Positions 63,102 to 64,000 of a stretch of 64,000 nucleotides of DNA are shown piece after piece. Made by a program: the position numbers and the translations under genes. The notes below the pieces were generated by a model, which saw nothing but the letters and a program-made list of their open reading frames with translations, made no database searches and was not told where the DNA came from. Source of the stretch: Gluconacetobacter liquefaciens (GTDB lineage: Bacteria; Pseudomonadota; Alphaproteobacteria; Acetobacterales; Acetobacteraceae); assembly GCF_003350405.1 (NCBI RefSeq), contig NZ_QQAW01000004.1:1-64000 (forward strand), in the 5' to 3' direction. Numbering within the stretch: the stretch's first letter is position 1; each line of letters begins with the position of its first letter.

Positions 63102-63884
63102 ATGGAAACGCAACTCCGTCCATTGCTGGACGCGATTGAGATCAACCACGGTCCAAAAATTGAACTCGGCAGATACTTTCTTCAACTTGCAGAGGAAGCT
63201 CGCAAACTTGGTATATCGTTGCATATGGGGCGCGGTAGCGATCGCTTGAATGAAGTGAACAAGCACCACCAAGACACCTGGGAGCCATTGGCCCCCGTCT
63301 ATAATCCTGATCTATCAGGCATTAACGAGGATAATGCCATCTACGTCGAAGGACAGCATGAGGGTGATCCCGTGGCTACGCTGATTCTGCGCCGGTACGA
63401 CTGGCCGAAAAGCACGTTACGCGAGGAATGGGAGGCTGGCCGCTTTGCATATCGCGATCCAGATGCCCAGATGGACCCACAAGAAAAATGGATTGCTGAA
63501 GCCCCGATGGCGTCCTCTATTTCTGGCCGCGTCGTATTCGCTGGTGGATTGTGGTGCCATCCGAGCTTTCGTCGCAAGCGGGTACCCGTGTTGACGGTGG
63601 CGCTGATGCGGAGCATTTCACTTGCCGTTTGGAATCCAGATTTTGCCATTGGCATGATAAAGACCGGCCCCTTGGCGCGGATGTTGCTACCCCTTTATGG
63701 GAATCCACCGGTACAGCCTGGCATGAAAATTACCGGTGCTTGGAGCACTTTTGAGAGCATCTTGAGTTGGGAAACGCCCGCAGTGCTGACGAATCATGTG
63801 CTGAGAAATTTAGCACCTGCGAACCAACCTAACCATCGGGACAGAGCAAACGAAGGTATCCGAAGCACTGGTTCGCCACGGTAA
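63102..63884 (+). CDS. Orphan protein, possibly GNAT-like
   Basis: This is a 260-aa protein without signal peptide or membrane segments. The C-terminal half contains SISGRVVFAGGLWCHPSFRRKR and a following helix VALMRSISLAVW, a layout that could be a GNAT acyltransferase core (strand, R/QxxGxx-like loop, helix), but the loop is not canonical. The ATG at 63102 has a GAGGA site about 11 bp upstream. Moderate GC and the AT-rich leader suggest acquired DNA. It lies at the right end of the island; the right attachment site was not found. Confidence 0.5.
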   Translation: METQLRPLLDAIEINHGPKIELGRYFLQLAEEARKLGISLHMGRGSDRLNEVNKHHQDTWEPLAPVYNPDLSGINEDNAIYVEGQHEGDPVATLILRRYDWPKSTLREEWEAGRFAYRDPDAQMDPQEKWIAEAPMASSISGRVVFAGGLWCHPSFRRKRVPVLTVALMRSISLAVWNPDFAIGMIKTGPLARMLLPLYGNPPVQPGMKITGAWSTFESILSWETPAVLTNHVLRNLAPANQPNHRDRANEGIRSTGSPR

Positions 63885-64000
63885 AACCAACCGTTCATAG
63901 CGACACCAAAATCTGGAGCCATCGAGGCGTGTCATAAGCGCCTCGATGAGTTCCAATCGCGCTGTTTGCTGGTGGGTCGCGGCAAAATAGCTACGAGTGG

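Overview
The window looks like a chromosomal segment from an alphaproteobacterium of the Acetobacteraceae, probably an acetic acid bacterium of the Gluconacetobacter/Komagataeibacter type. This rests on the high GC content, the gene order (acpP-fabF-mltG; aroE-coaE-dnaQ; argH-lptM beside lysA-TIGR02302), and a sphingolipid locus, since acetic acid bacteria are known sphingolipid makers. The genus is an inference. Most of the window is dense core genome in overlapping operons, and the last 6 kb is a mobile island.

Region 1 (0.6-14.1 kb) is the most distinctive. A fatty acyl-AMP ligase, an acyl carrier protein and a serine palmitoyltransferase form the front end of ceramide synthesis. Facing them are a lipid kinase of the DAGK/ceramide-kinase type and a Tam41-type CDP-lipid synthase. 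Next come a phosphoesterase, an LptF/LptG-like permease pair, a fatty acid hydroxylase overlapping lptG, a sugar or alcohol nucleotidyltransferase, a GT4 glycosyltransferase and a protein resembling the N-terminal propeller domain of plant glucosamine inositolphosphorylceramide transferase. A CDP-glycerol-transferase-like protein stands at the start. Read together this is a candidate pathway for making, activating, decorating and exporting a phospho- or glycosphingolipid.

Region 2 (14.2-30.4 kb) is housekeeping: MmcB, an inositol-monophosphatase-family enzyme, a SYLF lipid-binding protein, MltG, the fatty acid cluster fabD-fabG-acpP-fabF, a YdcF/methyltransferase/OpuAC-like group, an M13 peptidase, a Dabb protein, a ferritin-like protein, sucCD and a divergent shikimate dehydrogenase paralogue. 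A low-GC patch with two orphan ORFs follows (30.5-31.5 kb), then a TetR regulator and a DUF2075 ATPase.

Region 3 (34-57.6 kb) holds bioB, queosine precursor synthesis (queE-queC-queD) with a SulP transporter, and an unusual Mla/MCE-type operon. In that operon the ABC ATPase has lost its Walker A lysine and the first gene is a sensory protein with a degenerate class III cyclase domain. Then come aroE-coaE-dnaQ, tlpA, argH-lptM, TIGR02302-lysA, cdd, a frameshifted LytTR regulator, a DUF6622-like protein and an O-antigen ligase. Two near-identical 130-bp structured repeats sit directly after stop codons at 38.47 kb and 49.84 kb; their stems show compensatory changes.

Region 4 (58.3-64 kb) is a small integrated element with two convergent tyrosine recombinases, a CI-like repressor, small coupled ORFs and an AT-rich stretch before an orphan, possibly GNAT-like, gene.
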